Shown in pieces: positions 21,307-21,464 of a stretch of 21,464 nt of DNA (the first letter of the stretch is position 1; each line of letters opens with the position of its first letter). This DNA is from RFTU01 sp032122355 (GTDB lineage Bacteria; Pseudomonadota; Gammaproteobacteria; Burkholderiales; Burkholderiaceae_C). Both the position numbers and the translations under genes were made by a program. The stretch lies in assembly GCA_032122355.1 (NCBI GenBank), contig JAUMCS010000112.1:1-21464 (forward strand), given 5' to 3'. The notes beneath the pieces are model-generated. The model saw only the letters and a program-made list of their open reading frames with translations, did not search any database and had not been told where the DNA came from.

Positions 21307-21464
21307 TTGTCCGGTCTCTTGAAGAGACGAATTTCATTGTTTGAGGGGTCGGGAAAGATGGAGAAATGCGAGTATTTGATGCGCAATTTCCCCCTCTGTC
21401 ACTATAGTTGTCCGGTCTCTTAAAGAGACGAATTTCATTGTTTGAGGGGTCGGGAAAGATGGAG
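21289..21464. repeat. Tandem copies of a 101-base unit at the scaffold end
   Basis: The unit starts CCCCCTCTGTCACTATAG at 21289 and again at 21390. Bases 21289-21363 and 21390-21464 match at 74 of 75 positions (G at 21321, A at 21422). Each copy contains the inverted repeat GTCTCTT-N-AAGAGAC. The sequence begins exactly where zeta similarity stops, which suggests the end of a mobile or repeated element. The 26 bases at 21364-21389 separate the copies. No transposase coding is present in the window, so the element type cannot be named. The second copy runs off the edge. Confidence 0.75.

Noticed and set aside
21289..21464. CRISPR array
   Set aside because: Only two copies, with repeats of at least 75 bases and a 26-base separator, and no cas genes; it looks like a tandem element end.
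1..21464. tRNA, rRNA or attachment site
   Set aside because: No cloverleaf-like or rRNA-like sequence and no paired direct repeats at the island edges were seen by eye; a covariance search would be needed to exclude small RNAs.

Overview
The window looks like a scaffold end from a betaproteobacterium, most likely Burkholderiales. The basis is the HemC, HemD, HemX and HemY proteins, the moderate GC content and the gene neighbourhood; this is an inference from protein character, not a database result. Two runs of exactly ten N (5849-5858 and 11274-11283) are scaffolding joins, and the last bases are a repeat, so the assembly probably breaks there.

Layout. (1) 1-1471, minus strand: the start of a secreted protein with two tandem GH16 beta-glucanase domains, running off the left edge. 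(2) 1472-1978: a gene-poor stretch holding an IS3-family transposase 3' remnant and what looks like the element's end. (3) 1979-6262: haem/tetrapyrrole genes, with hemC-hemD on the minus strand and hemX, hemY divergent on the plus strand. (4) 6289-20965: a same-direction gene train built on a type I restriction-modification system. The order is hsdR, fic, a shortened AlbA_2 gene, a KilA-N gene, hsdS, rhuM, a shortened dinD, a 55-codon hsdM/hsdS fusion relic, a PHP-ABC ATPase gene (TrlF family), a full AlbA_2/GHKL gene, a rhuM relic, a UPF0149/SEC-C gene and hsdM. (5) 21025-21306: a zeta-toxin-like kinase gene cut off by a repeated sequence that fills the rest of the window.

How the genes may work together. 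HsdR (6289), HsdS (11469) and HsdM (19358) all look intact and could form one R2M2S complex, although hsdS and hsdM lie 6.7 kb apart. Between them sit genes of families often seen inside type I loci: Fic, KilA-N, RhuM, DinD, AlbA_2 and PHP-ABC. Many neighbours share GTGA or ATGA stop/start overlaps, which suggests one translationally coupled operon.

The most unusual signal is a series of in-frame internal deletions. The first 18 codons of hsdM are fused in frame to the last 37 of an hsdS. A rhuM 5' end has lost 60 codons between two short repeats that are still visible in the intact rhuM. The short dinD and AlbA_2 genes appear to have lost their middles. The relic ORFs still start or end in ATGA overlaps with the next gene, so the operon may be shedding gene bodies while keeping its coupling. 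The best candidates for an undescribed defence module are the overlapping PHP-ABC ATPase and AlbA_2/GHKL pair (14326-18155) and the odd UPF0149/SEC-C protein beside them.
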